Assembly: GCA_016199745.1 (NCBI GenBank)
Contig: JACQFZ010000022.1
Span: 310,001 to 374,000, forward strand
Direction of reading: 5' to 3'
DNA length: 64,000 nt
DNA from: Gammaproteobacteria bacterium
GTDB lineage: Bacteria; Pseudomonadota; Gammaproteobacteria; Acidiferrobacterales; Sulfurifustaceae
The number at the start of each line of letters is the position of its first letter. The first letter of the stretch is position 1. The notes beneath the pieces were generated by a model, which did no database searches, was not told the DNA's origin, and saw only the letters and a program-made list of their open reading frames with translations. The translations under genes were made by a program, and so were the position numbers. Positions 43,767 to 51,885 of the stretch are shown in pieces.

Positions 43767-44632
43767 AGTTTCTGGTCTATTTTTGGCGGTTGAGTGTACT
43801 AGCGTTCTGTTTTGCCTGTTTTGGCATCGGTGGTTTTTTAATGCGGTTCACGCTGTTGCCGGTGATCCGCTGGACGCCCGGTAGCGAGCGCGAATGCCAT
43901 CTGCGCGCCCGCCGGCTGATCCACAGCATCTTCGCCTCCTTGGTGGCGTTGCTGCGCGTGACCGGAGTCATGCGCTTGACCGGCGACAACATCGAGGCAT
44001 TGCGGGATAGCCGCCAAAAGCTGGTATTGGCCAACCACCCGTCCTATTTGGACGTGGTAATCCTGCTGGCGGCCATGCCCGAGGCGGAATGCGTGGTAAA
44101 GCAGGGCCTGTGGAATAGCTGGTATTTCGGCGGTGTGGTGCGGGCGGTCGGCTATATTAGTAATGCGGATTCCGATCGATTGGTGGATGACTGTGCCGCC
44201 GCCCTAGCCAAGGGCAGCCCAATGCTGATCTTTCCCGAAGGGACCCGCACGGTCCATGGCCAGTCGTTACAGTTTCAGCGGGGCGCGGCCCGGATTGCGT
44301 TGCGGAGCGGGGCAGAGATCCTGCCGGTGATTATTAGCTGTGACCCGCCGGTTTGGGGTAAGGGATTTAGCTTGTGGGCTATTGCCAAGCAGCAATTCCA
44401 TATTAATTTTGAGGTAAAATCGCCGCTTCGCTTACAAGATCTGGGATGGCAGGGAGAGCCGGAAACCCTAGCGGCGCGGCGGTTGACGAAGCGTCTTGAA
44501 GCCTATTTTACATCTGCCATAGAGAGCCATGACCGACCTGCACCTGGAAATCAAGCGAATGATCATCGAGGCGTTGAATCTGGAGGACCTAACGCCGGAG
44601 GACATCGACAACGACGCACCGTTATTCGGTAG
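43763..44632 (+). CDS. Lysophospholipid acyltransferase-like protein (PlsC family) of APE cluster
   Basis: A 289-residue acyltransferase with a GTG start at 43763 overlapping the previous stop by four bases. One N-terminal membrane segment precedes the NHPSYLDVVIL motif (NHxxxxD), then FPEGTRTVHGQS (motif III, FPEGTR) and VIISCDPPVWG. It should add an acyl or polyene chain to a lipid or glycan acceptor. The C-terminal tail runs 104 bases into the first acyl carrier protein gene, far more than the four-base overlaps elsewhere; the last 35 residues or so may be an unusual extension or result from a frame error. Confidence 0.85.
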   Translation: MKFLVYFWRLSVLAFCFACFGIGGFLMRFTLLPVIRWTPGSERECHLRARRLIHSIFASLVALLRVTGVMRLTGDNIEALRDSRQKLVLANHPSYLDVVILLAAMPEAECVVKQGLWNSWYFGGVVRAVGYISNADSDRLVDDCAAALAKGSPMLIFPEGTRTVHGQSLQFQRGAARIALRSGAEILPVIISCDPPVWGKGFSLWAIAKQQFHINFEVKSPLRLQDLGWQGEPETLAARRLTKRLEAYFTSAIESHDRPAPGNQANDHRGVESGGPNAGGHRQRRTVIR

Positions 44633-44798
44633 CGACGGTCTCGGTCTCGATTCGATCGACGCACTCGAGCTGGGCGTTGCCCTACGCAAGAAGTACCGGA
44701 TCACGCTGGAAGCCGAAGATCCGCGCATTAAGACGTATTTTCGGTCCGTCAGCACGCTGGCGCAGTTGTTGCAGGAACGTAGCACTGCCTCGTCATGA
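44529..44798 (+). CDS. Acyl carrier protein 1 of APE cluster
   Basis: An 89-residue acyl carrier protein with the phosphopantetheine site Ser in GLGLDSIDALELGV and the expected four-helix pattern. It begins inside the acyltransferase gene and ends by ATGA overlap with the second carrier. It would carry the growing polyene or the aryl starter. Two carriers are usual in aryl polyene clusters. Confidence 0.92.
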   Translation: MTDLHLEIKRMIIEALNLEDLTPEDIDNDAPLFGSDGLGLDSIDALELGVALRKKYRITLEAEDPRIKTYFRSVSTLAQLLQERSTASS

Positions 44799-45076
44799 CG
44801 AACGCCCAAGCCAAAGGTGCAACGATGTTGCTGAACGACGACCAGATTTATGCCCAGCTGAAAACTATCTTGATGGATTCGTTCGAGATCGAAGAAAGCC
44901 AGATCTCGCCACAAGCGAATCTGTTTCAGGATCTCGACCTCGATAGCATCGACGGTGTCGACCTTGCGATCAAACTGCAAGAGCTAACCGGCAAGCGTAT
45001 CAAGCCCGAAGAGTTCAAGAGCGTGCGCACCGTCGGTGACGTCATTGTCACTGTGCAGCGTCTCATGACTAGTTGA
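44795..45076 (+). CDS. Acyl carrier protein 2 of APE cluster
   Basis: A 93-residue acyl carrier protein with the modified Ser in DLDLDSIDGVDLAIKL and a C-terminal VRTVGDVIVTVQRL helix. The start overlaps the previous stop; ATG at 44825 is an alternative without the first ten residues. Both carriers would be activated by the phosphopantetheinyl transferase at 60181. Confidence 0.92.
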   Translation: MTNAQAKGATMLLNDDQIYAQLKTILMDSFEIEESQISPQANLFQDLDLDSIDGVDLAIKLQELTGKRIKPEEFKSVRTVGDVIVTVQRLMTS

Positions 45077-45091
45077 CCGCAGGTTAAGACG

Positions 45092-45661
45092 ATGGCCTGG
45101 TCCGCGGCGGTACGCGCCGCGTCGTTGGTTCTCTACCCGCTGGCTGTCTACTTTGCCCTCGAGTACGTAGAAGTCCGCTATCTCGGTATCGCGTTGCTGG
45201 TGGTGCTGTTGTTGCGCCATCGGCGGCAAGCGCGCACGTTCATGGCCGGCTTGGAATGGGCTGGACCGGCGTTGATCAGCATCGTCGGCGTATTCGCGGC
45301 ATTGGTTTGGTGGACGAATAACGAGCTGTTGCTGCGGCTTTATCCGGCGTTGCTCAACGCCGTTACGCTCTCATTATTTGCCTTCACGATATATCGCCCA
45401 CCGAGCATGATCGAACGGTTCGCGCGTCTCGAGCAACCGGAGTTGCCGCCGGATGGAGTGCGTTACACCAAGCGCCTAACGTGGGTGTGGTGTGGTTTTT
45501 TAACTGCCAACGGTTCGATCGCGGTTTACACGGCGTTGTTCATGTCGCGCGAAGCATGGGCGCTATATAACGGCCTGATCGCTTATATATTGATGGGCGC
45601 CTTGTTATTGGGTGAGCGTGTATTTCGTCGTTATTGGTTGGCGCGCGGGAACACGTCGTGA
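45092..45661 (+). CDS. COG4648-type membrane protein of APE cluster
   Basis: A 189-residue protein with five or so hydrophobic segments (ASLVLYPLAVYFALEYVEVR, LGIALLVVLLL, ALISIVGVFAALVWW, and two near the end around RLTWVWCGFLTANGSIAVYT). It matches the small membrane protein that follows the carriers in aryl polyene clusters. Its function is unknown; it may help position the product at the inner membrane. It overlaps the next gene by GTGA. Confidence 0.75.
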   Translation: MAWSAAVRAASLVLYPLAVYFALEYVEVRYLGIALLVVLLLRHRRQARTFMAGLEWAGPALISIVGVFAALVWWTNNELLLRLYPALLNAVTLSLFAFTIYRPPSMIERFARLEQPELPPDGVRYTKRLTWVWCGFLTANGSIAVYTALFMSREAWALYNGLIAYILMGALLLGERVFRRYWLARGNTS

Positions 45662-47028
45662 CGTCGTTGTTGCAATTGTTCGTCGGTACCCGACCGGATT
45701 CGCAGCCACTGGCATATCGCGGCGCGGCGGTACTGTCGTGGCAAGATTTTCGCGCGCGCGTTGCCGGCGTGGCAGCGCAGTTGTCGAACCGGCCGGAAAC
45801 GAGTTGGGCACTGTGCAGCGACGACGCCTATCATTTCATATGCGGTTTCTTCGGCGCTGTATTGAGCGGCAAGCGCGTCGTTATCCCGCCCAACTTTCAG
45901 CCGGGCACACTCGCGTCGCTAACTAACGACGCGCAAGGTTGGATCGTCGATCGCCGCGACCACCCGTGTCCTGCGGGTGCGCGTGTCGTCGTCGGTGAAA
46001 TGTCGACGTCATTGGCGACCGGCGTTATCGCTGGCGATGCTGCGATCGATCTCTATACCTCCGGTACCACCGGCACGCCGAAACGCATTCGCAAAAATTT
46101 GCTGCAGCTCGCCGCCGAGATCGACGTGTTGGAACAAGTTTGGGGCGAGACATTGGCAACGTCGACTGTCGTCGGCACGGTGCCGCATCACCATATATAT
46201 GGTTTGTTGTTTCGTTTGCTGTGGCCGCTCGCGGCTGGCCGGCCGTTCGATGTGATGGCTTGCAGCGGTCCGGATGAGTTGCTGCCGCGACTGCGCCAGT
46301 TCGGTCGGGCGGTGATCGTGTCGAGCCCAGCGCAACTGAGTCGCTTGCCGGAGTTGATGGATCTAACAATGTTGGCAGCGCACGCGCGTTTGGTATTTTC
46401 CTCCGGCGGTCCGTTGTCGCCGAAGACGGCGCAGATCTACCGCGGCGCCATCGGTTGCGCGCCGACCGAGGTTTACGGCAGCAGCGAAACCGGCGGTATC
46501 GGTTGGCGGATACAGACCGACGACAACGATGGTGATGCGTGGACGCCGTTGCCGCGTGTCGCCGTGCGCCGCGGCGACGACGGTGCGTTGCACGTGCGTT
46601 CACCGTTCGCGGGCGCTGACGCCGAGCTCGCTACGGCCGACGCTGTCGATAGGTTGGCCGACGGCCGCTTTCGCTTGCGCGGACGCTTGGATCGAGTCGT
46701 CAAAATCGAAGAGAAGCGGTTGTCGTTGACCGAGATGGAAGAGCGTCTGCGTGGCCACCCGTGGGTACGCGACGCCGGCGTTGTACCGGTCGACGGCGCT
46801 CGTCGTCTGCTCGGCGCCGTGGTCGCATTGACGGCCGAAGGCCGGGAACGGCTGGTACACGCGGGAAAGCGGACGACCAGCGGCGAGCTTAAGCAATTTC
46901 TTGGTCAATACTATGAATTGCCACTGTTACCGCGGCGTTGGCGCTTTCCCGAGGTTATGCCGCTTAATGAGCGTGGCAAGGTATCATCCGCGCTCCTTTT
47001 GGCCCTGCTGGCCCAAACCGAACCGTGA
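45658..47028 (+). CDS. AMP-dependent acyl/aryl ligase of APE cluster
   Basis: A 456-residue ANL-superfamily enzyme with GTG start at 45658. The ATP-site motif LYTSGTTGTPKRIRKN is intact, followed by VYGSSETGGIGWR and the hinge region RLRGRLDRVVKIEEKRLSLTEM. It should activate the aryl starter acid as an adenylate and load it on a carrier protein. The product of the ammonia-lyase in this cluster is the natural candidate substrate. Slightly shorter than free-standing acyl-CoA ligases, as in other APE loci. Confidence 0.9.
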   Translation: MTSLLQLFVGTRPDSQPLAYRGAAVLSWQDFRARVAGVAAQLSNRPETSWALCSDDAYHFICGFFGAVLSGKRVVIPPNFQPGTLASLTNDAQGWIVDRRDHPCPAGARVVVGEMSTSLATGVIAGDAAIDLYTSGTTGTPKRIRKNLLQLAAEIDVLEQVWGETLATSTVVGTVPHHHIYGLLFRLLWPLAAGRPFDVMACSGPDELLPRLRQFGRAVIVSSPAQLSRLPELMDLTMLAAHARLVFSSGGPLSPKTAQIYRGAIGCAPTEVYGSSETGGIGWRIQTDDNDGDAWTPLPRVAVRRGDDGALHVRSPFAGADAELATADAVDRLADGRFRLRGRLDRVVKIEEKRLSLTEMEERLRGHPWVRDAGVVPVDGARRLLGAVVALTAEGRERLVHAGKRTTSGELKQFLGQYYELPLLPRRWRFPEVMPLNERGKVSSALLLALLAQTEP

Positions 47029-47390
47029 ACAAGAACAACCCGCTGCTAGCACCACAAATCCTGCACGAGACGCGCGCTGACGCGGCGGTTCGGCTGCGCC
47101 TGCGGTTGACGCCGGATCTCGAATTCTTCGCCGGTCATTTTCCGGACTGGCCGATCCTGCCGGGCGTGGTGCAAGTCCATTGGGCGATCGCGCTCGGGCA
47201 ACGGTACTTGGGTGTGACCGGTGTATTTCGCGGCTTGGACAATCTGAAGTTCCATCGCGTCACGCCACCCGAGACCGAACTCGATCTCGATCTGCAGTAT
47301 CACGTCGAACGTAATTTGCTGGCGTTCGCTTATGGCAACGACGGCGGCAAATATTCTTCCGGCCGTATCGTCTTCGGCACACCCCCATGA
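47025..47390 (+). CDS. apeI: ApeI-type 3-hydroxyacyl-ACP dehydratase
   Basis: A 121-residue hot-dog fold protein starting at a GTG that overlaps the ligase stop. FFAGHFPDWPILPGVVQVHWAI has the FabZ/FabA-like GHFP..PxLPGV catalytic signature with His. It removes water from the 3-hydroxyacyl chain each cycle, giving the conjugated double bonds. It overlaps the next gene by ATGA. Confidence 0.85.
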   Translation: MNKNNPLLAPQILHETRADAAVRLRLRLTPDLEFFAGHFPDWPILPGVVQVHWAIALGQRYLGVTGVFRGLDNLKFHRVTPPETELDLDLQYHVERNLLAFAYGNDGGKYSSGRIVFGTPP

Positions 47391-49096
47391 CTTTCCGCCC
47401 TTGCATCGTCATCCCGGTCTATAACCACAAAGACGCGATCGGTCCGACGGTTGCGGCATTGCGGCTTCATGGGTTGACGATATATCTGATCAACGATGGC
47501 AGCGATGAACCGACGCGTGCGCGATTGATCGAAATTGCCGCCAGTGAACCGTTAGTGCGACTACTGCATCTGGCGGAAAACGGTGGCAAAGGCGCGGCCG
47601 TGATCCGCGGTTTGCGGCAAGCGCTGGCCGACGGCTTCACGCACGCGTTGCAGATCGATGCCGATGGTCAGCACGACACCAACGATGTGCCCAAGTTTCT
47701 CGCCGAAGGGACGACCGACCCGACCGCGGTCGTCTGCGGCCAACCGATCTACGACGAGTCGGTGCCGAAGGCGCGATTGTATGGACGTTATCTGACGCAT
47801 TTTTGGGTTTGGGTCGAAACCCTGTCGTTCGCCATCAAAGATTCGATGTGTGGTTTCCGTCTATATCCGTTGGCGCGCACGTGGGAGGTCGTCGACAACG
47901 CCGCCGTACCGACACGCATGGATTTCGACATCGTCATCATCGTCCGCTTGGCGTGGGCCGGTATGCCGGTGGTCAATGTGCCGACGCGCGTGCGTTATCC
48001 GTTGGACGGCGTCTCGCATTTCGATATGTGGCGCGACAATCTGCGCATCTCCGGCGCGCATACGCGTTTGGTCGGCGGCATGTTGTTGCGTTTGCCGATG
48101 TTGCTGGCGCGCAACTTCAAACGCTCGGCGAAGTCGTCGCATTGGTGGCGCACGTCCGAGCGCGGCAGTTATCTCGGCATCTTGATCGTCTTCTTTACCT
48201 TTCGATTGCTCGGCCGGCGGGTCGCGCGCTGGCTGCTATTTCCCATCGTCGGTTACTTCTTCGTCACCGGCGGTCGCGCCCGGCGCGCGTCAGCGCTTTA
48301 CTTGCAGCGGCTCTATGCGCACACCGGTCCGACGCCGGCGTTGCCGGCGCCGCCGACTTGGCGCGACAGTTGGCGGCATATGTTCGCTTTCGCCGAATCG
48401 AATCTGGACAAGCTAGCCGCCTGGCTCGGCCGTATCGATCTGACGCAAGTGGATTTCCCCGATCGCGCACAGCTCGACGCGATTATCGCCAGCAAGCGCG
48501 GTGCATTGTTGGTCGGTTCGCACGTCGGCAGCTTGGAATTCCTGCGTGCCTTGGCGCTCTACAGCGGGATCCGTTCGCTCAATGTGCTGACGCATATCGA
48601 GAACGCAGCGCGGTTCAATCGTATGTTAGAAAACTCGAACGATGCGTTTCGGCTCAACTTGATTCCGATCGCCAAGGTCGGACCCGACACCGCCGTGTTG
48701 TTGCACGAGCGGCTCGATCGCGGCGAATTGTTGGTCATCGCCGGCGATCGTACGCCGCCTGGCAGCCGCTCGGTGAAGGCATCGTTCCTCGGGCACGAAG
48801 CGGCGTTCGCGCAGGGCCCGTTGGTGTTGGCGGCGGTGCTGGGTTGTCCGGTGTACTTGCTGTTCTGCCGGCGCGAAGGCGCACGCTACCGCATTTCTTT
48901 CGAGCCGCTGTGCGAGCGCCTGGAGTTACCGCGACGCGGACGCGAAGAAGTGCTGCGGGGTTATGTCCAGCGTTACGCCCAGCGGATCGAATACCACTGC
49001 GCACAATCGCCGTACGAGTGGTTCAATTTTTACGATTTCTGGGGCGAAGCCGTCGATACCGCGGCACCCGAGAAAAGAGGAGTGGCGTTGCCATGA
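47387..49096 (+). CDS. Glycosyltransferase 2 / LpxL-type acyltransferase fusion of APE cluster
   Basis: A 569-residue fusion. Residues about 1-240 are a GT2 domain of dolichol-phosphate mannose synthase type (CIVIPVYNHKDAIGPTV, HALQIDADGQHDTNDV, DSMCGFRLYPL). Residues about 285-569 are an LpxL/HtrB-type acyltransferase with GSHVGSLEFLRAL (HX4E), then GDRTPPGSRSVKASFLGHEA. This fusion is standard in aryl polyene clusters and probably joins the polyene to a sugar-lipid anchor. It overlaps the previous and next genes by four bases. Confidence 0.9.
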   Translation: MTFRPCIVIPVYNHKDAIGPTVAALRLHGLTIYLINDGSDEPTRARLIEIAASEPLVRLLHLAENGGKGAAVIRGLRQALADGFTHALQIDADGQHDTNDVPKFLAEGTTDPTAVVCGQPIYDESVPKARLYGRYLTHFWVWVETLSFAIKDSMCGFRLYPLARTWEVVDNAAVPTRMDFDIVIIVRLAWAGMPVVNVPTRVRYPLDGVSHFDMWRDNLRISGAHTRLVGGMLLRLPMLLARNFKRSAKSSHWWRTSERGSYLGILIVFFTFRLLGRRVARWLLFPIVGYFFVTGGRARRASALYLQRLYAHTGPTPALPAPPTWRDSWRHMFAFAESNLDKLAAWLGRIDLTQVDFPDRAQLDAIIASKRGALLVGSHVGSLEFLRALALYSGIRSLNVLTHIENAARFNRMLENSNDAFRLNLIPIAKVGPDTAVLLHERLDRGELLVIAGDRTPPGSRSVKASFLGHEAAFAQGPLVLAAVLGCPVYLLFCRREGARYRISFEPLCERLELPRRGREEVLRGYVQRYAQRIEYHCAQSPYEWFNFYDFWGEAVDTAAPEKRGVALP

Positions 49097-50691
49097 GTAC
49101 GATGAGATCCAAGCCCAGCGCGTCCGATTCGGTGAGCGCGAAACCTGCCGCCGAGCAGCAACCGATATCGATCGGCGGTCGCGCGCTTACGATTGAAGAC
49201 GTGATCGCGATCGCCCGGCGCCGGTGCAGCGTCGCTTTGAGTCGCGAGCCGGCGTTCGTCGAACGCATCCGCCATAGCGCTGCGTTTCTCGATGAAGTGC
49301 TCGCAAGCGGCGGCACGGTCTACGGCGTTAATACCGGCTACGGCGATTCGTGCTCAGTCGAGATCCCGCGACATTTGGTGGCTGAGCTACCGCATCACCT
49401 GGTGCGTTATCACGGTTGCGGCCTCGGCGCTTATCTCGACGAGGAGTCGGCGCTGGCAGTGTTGGCGGCGCGCTTGAACTCGTTGTCGCAAGGTTACTCC
49501 GGCGTGCGCTGGGTGTTGCTCGAACGGTTGGCGCAACTCATCAATGATCGCATCCTGCCGCGCATCCCGTGCGAAGGTTCGGTCGGCGCCAGCGGCGATC
49601 TGACGCCGTTGTCATACGTCGCGGCAACACTGATCGGTGAACGCGAGGTCATCCACGGTGGCCGCGTGCGGCCGGCGGCGCAGGTGTGGGCCGAGCGCGG
49701 CGTGACGCCACTGACACTGGCGCCAAAAGAAGGTTTAGCAATCATGAACGGCACGGCCGTCATGACGGCGTTGGCCTGTCTGGCGTGGGATCGGGCGCAA
49801 TATCTGACGCGCTTGAGTGCGCGGCTGACGTCATTGGCGGCGCTCGGAATGCGTGGCAATCGCGATCATTTTCATCCGAAATTATTTGCTGCTAAACCGC
49901 ATCGCGGGCAAGCGGAGATTGCGGAATGGATCTATGCCGATATGGCGGTCACCGGCCCGAACGGCAACGGCGCGCGCTTGCAGGATCGCTATTCGATCCG
50001 CTGTGCGCCGCACGTGATCGGCGTGTTACGCGACGCGTTGCCGTGGATGCGGCGCGATCTCGAAAACGAACTGAACAGCGCTAACGACAATCCGCTGGTC
50101 GATGCCGACGAGCGCTTGGTGTTGCACGGTGGCCATTTCTACGGGGGCCATATCGCTTTCGTCATGGACGCGATGAAGACGGCGGTGGCGAGCGTCGCCG
50201 ATTTGATGGATCGGCAGATGGCGTTGCTGGTCGACGGCAAATTCAATCACGGCTTGCCGCAGAATTTGTCCGGCGCATCGCCCGAGCGCGCGCCGATCAA
50301 TCACGGCTTCAAAGCAGTACAGATCTCGGTGTCGGCGTGGACTGCCGAGGCGCTGAAACTGACGATGCCGGCGACCGCGTTCTCGCGTTCGACCGAATCG
50401 CACAATCAAGACAAGGTCAGCATGGGTACGATCGCCGCGCGCGATTGCTTGCGCGTGCTCGAGCTGACCGAACAAGTGGCGGCGGCGATGATGCTGGCGA
50501 CCTACCAAGGCATTTTGCTGCGCGAGCGCCAAGGCGAGCTCAACCGTAGCGCGCTGACGCCGGAGGTGCGTAGTTTCCTCGAAGGTACGCGACTGCATTT
50601 CGAGTTCCTTGAAGAAGATCGCCGGCTCGACGAAACGCTGTTGTTCTTCGTCGAAGCGATTCGTGCACAGGCGTGGTCGCTGTATCCGTAA
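49093..50691 (+). CDS. Aromatic amino acid ammonia-lyase (HAL/PAL/TAL family)
   Basis: A 532-residue MIO-dependent lyase. The Ala-Ser-Gly that cyclises to the MIO group is at 166-168 (SVGASGDLTPLSYVAA). YGVNTGYGDS near residue 75 carries the catalytic Tyr, and QNLSGASPERAPINHG, FSRSTESHNQDKVSMG are kept. The selectivity loop is LPHHLVRYHGCGLG, whose Tyr-His pair differs from the His-Leu of characterised tyrosine lyases and the Ser-His of histidine lyases. It should release ammonia from Phe or Tyr to give cinnamate or coumarate, the probable starter of the polyene. Confidence 0.88.
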   Translation: MSTMRSKPSASDSVSAKPAAEQQPISIGGRALTIEDVIAIARRRCSVALSREPAFVERIRHSAAFLDEVLASGGTVYGVNTGYGDSCSVEIPRHLVAELPHHLVRYHGCGLGAYLDEESALAVLAARLNSLSQGYSGVRWVLLERLAQLINDRILPRIPCEGSVGASGDLTPLSYVAATLIGEREVIHGGRVRPAAQVWAERGVTPLTLAPKEGLAIMNGTAVMTALACLAWDRAQYLTRLSARLTSLAALGMRGNRDHFHPKLFAAKPHRGQAEIAEWIYADMAVTGPNGNGARLQDRYSIRCAPHVIGVLRDALPWMRRDLENELNSANDNPLVDADERLVLHGGHFYGGHIAFVMDAMKTAVASVADLMDRQMALLVDGKFNHGLPQNLSGASPERAPINHGFKAVQISVSAWTAEALKLTMPATAFSRSTESHNQDKVSMGTIAARDCLRVLELTEQVAAAMMLATYQGILLRERQGELNRSALTPEVRSFLEGTRLHFEFLEEDRRLDETLLFFVEAIRAQAWSLYP

Positions 50692-50726
50692 TATTTTATG
50701 GTGATACCGATGTTGATTAAACGTCC

Positions 50727-50827
50727 CCCTCTCCCCTTGCGGGAGAGGGGACAGGGGAGAGGGGGCATCGTCGGCAACCTCTATGACTCCCCCTCTCCCT
50801 CGTTCCCTCTCCCGCAAGGGGAGAGGG
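50727..50827. repeat. Large near-perfect palindrome in the APE cluster
   Basis: A left arm at 50727-50765 (starting CCCTCTCCCCTTGCGGGAGA) and right arm at 50788-50827 pair almost throughout, with a loop of about 22 bases. It lies between the ammonia-lyase and thioesterase genes and belongs to the same broad CCCTCTCC/GGAGAGGG family as the elements at 18029 and 21978. It is the only real gap inside the cluster. Confidence 0.8.
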
Positions 50828-50851
50828 AAGCTCTTCGTTGAGCGGTCTGCT

Positions 50852-51283
50852 GTGGCGTCAAAACCGAAACAATCCCAGTTGCGAGCCGAGGTTGAAATCG
50901 AGGTGCCGTTCCACGACGTCGATCCGATGGAAGTGGTGTGGCACGGTCACTATGCCAAGTATTGCGAGCACGCGCGTACGCGATTGTTGCAAATGTTGGA
51001 TTACGACTACCCACAAATGCGCGCCTCCGGCTTTCTCTGGCCGGTGGTTCACTATCAGCTGAAGTTCGTGCGACCGGCGCGATACGGCCAGCGTCTGCAA
51101 GCACAAGCGTGGTTACTGGAATACGAATACCGACTGAAAATCGGTTATGAGATCAACGACGCCGCGACCGGCGAGCGTTTGACCAAGGGCTACACCGTGC
51201 AAGTGGCGGTGGCGATATCGACCGGCGAGATGCAATACGCCTCGCCGAATATATTAGTGGAATGCGTGGAGCGGTGTCGATGA
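50852..51283 (+). CDS. Thioesterase, 4-hydroxybenzoyl-CoA thioesterase type
   Basis: About 143 residues with GTG at 50852; a longer frame runs back into the palindrome and is not believed. VPFHDVDPMEVVWHGHYAKYCEHAR is the YbgC/4HBT signature with catalytic Asp (DVDP). GYEINDAATGERLTKGYTVQV follows. In aryl polyene clusters it may free the finished chain or clear stalled carriers. The end overlaps the LolA-like gene by ATGA. Confidence 0.85.
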   Translation: MASKPKQSQLRAEVEIEVPFHDVDPMEVVWHGHYAKYCEHARTRLLQMLDYDYPQMRASGFLWPVVHYQLKFVRPARYGQRLQAQAWLLEYEYRLKIGYEINDAATGERLTKGYTVQVAVAISTGEMQYASPNILVECVERCR

Positions 51284-51885
51284 AACGGATTATTGGATTT
51301 GTTGTTGCCTTGTTGTTATTGCCGCTGCCGGTGCGTAGTGACGACGCGTCGTTCAAAAAAATTGCCACCGGCTTGAGCCAAGCGGCGGTATTGCGCGCGC
51401 AGTTCACCCAGACCAAAACCATTCCGGCGTTGACGCGGCCGATTACGACCTCCGGCCGATTCGTCTATGGGCGCGGTCAAGGCGTCTTGTGGACGGTCGA
51501 GCAGCCTTATCAGGCGCGTTACGCGCTCGACGAGAACGGTGTCAGCGAGGTCGGTCCGAGCGGCACACGTCTGCGCGCCGCGTCGCAGCCGGGTATGCAG
51601 CATGTCGGTCGAGTGTTGCGCGCATTGCTCGAGCCGGACATCGCCGCGCTCGAACAGTATTTCACGGCCAGCACCAGCGGTGCCGCCAATCGCTGGGAAT
51701 TATTGCTGACGCCGAAGACGGCGTTGCGCCAGGCGTTCAAGACCGTGCGCTTACGCGGCGGGCGCTTTGTCGAAGAGGTGTTGCTCGACGAGGCCAATGG
51801 TGACACGACGCTAATCCGCTTCCGGCAAACGCAAGAGGCAACGTCGCTCGACGCTGCCGAGCGACGTGCACTGGCGCGCGAATGA
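51280..51885 (+). CDS. LolA-like outer-membrane carrier protein of APE cluster
   Basis: A 201-residue periplasmic protein with a signal peptide (IGFVVALLLLPLPVRS). ATG at 51280 overlaps the thioesterase stop; a start 18 bases earlier is less likely. AAVLRAQFTQTKTIPALTRP and SGRFVYGRGQGVLWTVEQPY are the beginning of the LolA fold. It would chaperone the hydrophobic product or its lipid across the periplasm, working with the RND-type exporter encoded next. Confidence 0.85.
   Translation: MKRIIGFVVALLLLPLPVRSDDASFKKIATGLSQAAVLRAQFTQTKTIPALTRPITTSGRFVYGRGQGVLWTVEQPYQARYALDENGVSEVGPSGTRLRAASQPGMQHVGRVLRALLEPDIAALEQYFTASTSGAANRWELLLTPKTALRQAFKTVRLRGGRFVEEVLLDEANGDTTLIRFRQTQEATSLDAAERRALARE

Noticed and set aside
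47803-49092. A frame open for 962 codons that runs upstream from the ammonia-lyase gene through the whole glycosyltransferase/acyltransferase fusion
   Set aside because: Only the part from 49093 matches a known family. The earlier part reads as Arg/Ala-rich translation of the +1 frame of a GC-rich gene, with the true product in the other frame fully supported.
50783-50851. Longer N-terminus for the thioesterase
   Set aside because: The added residues come from the right arm of the palindrome at 50788-50827; the family starts near the VPFHDVDP motif.
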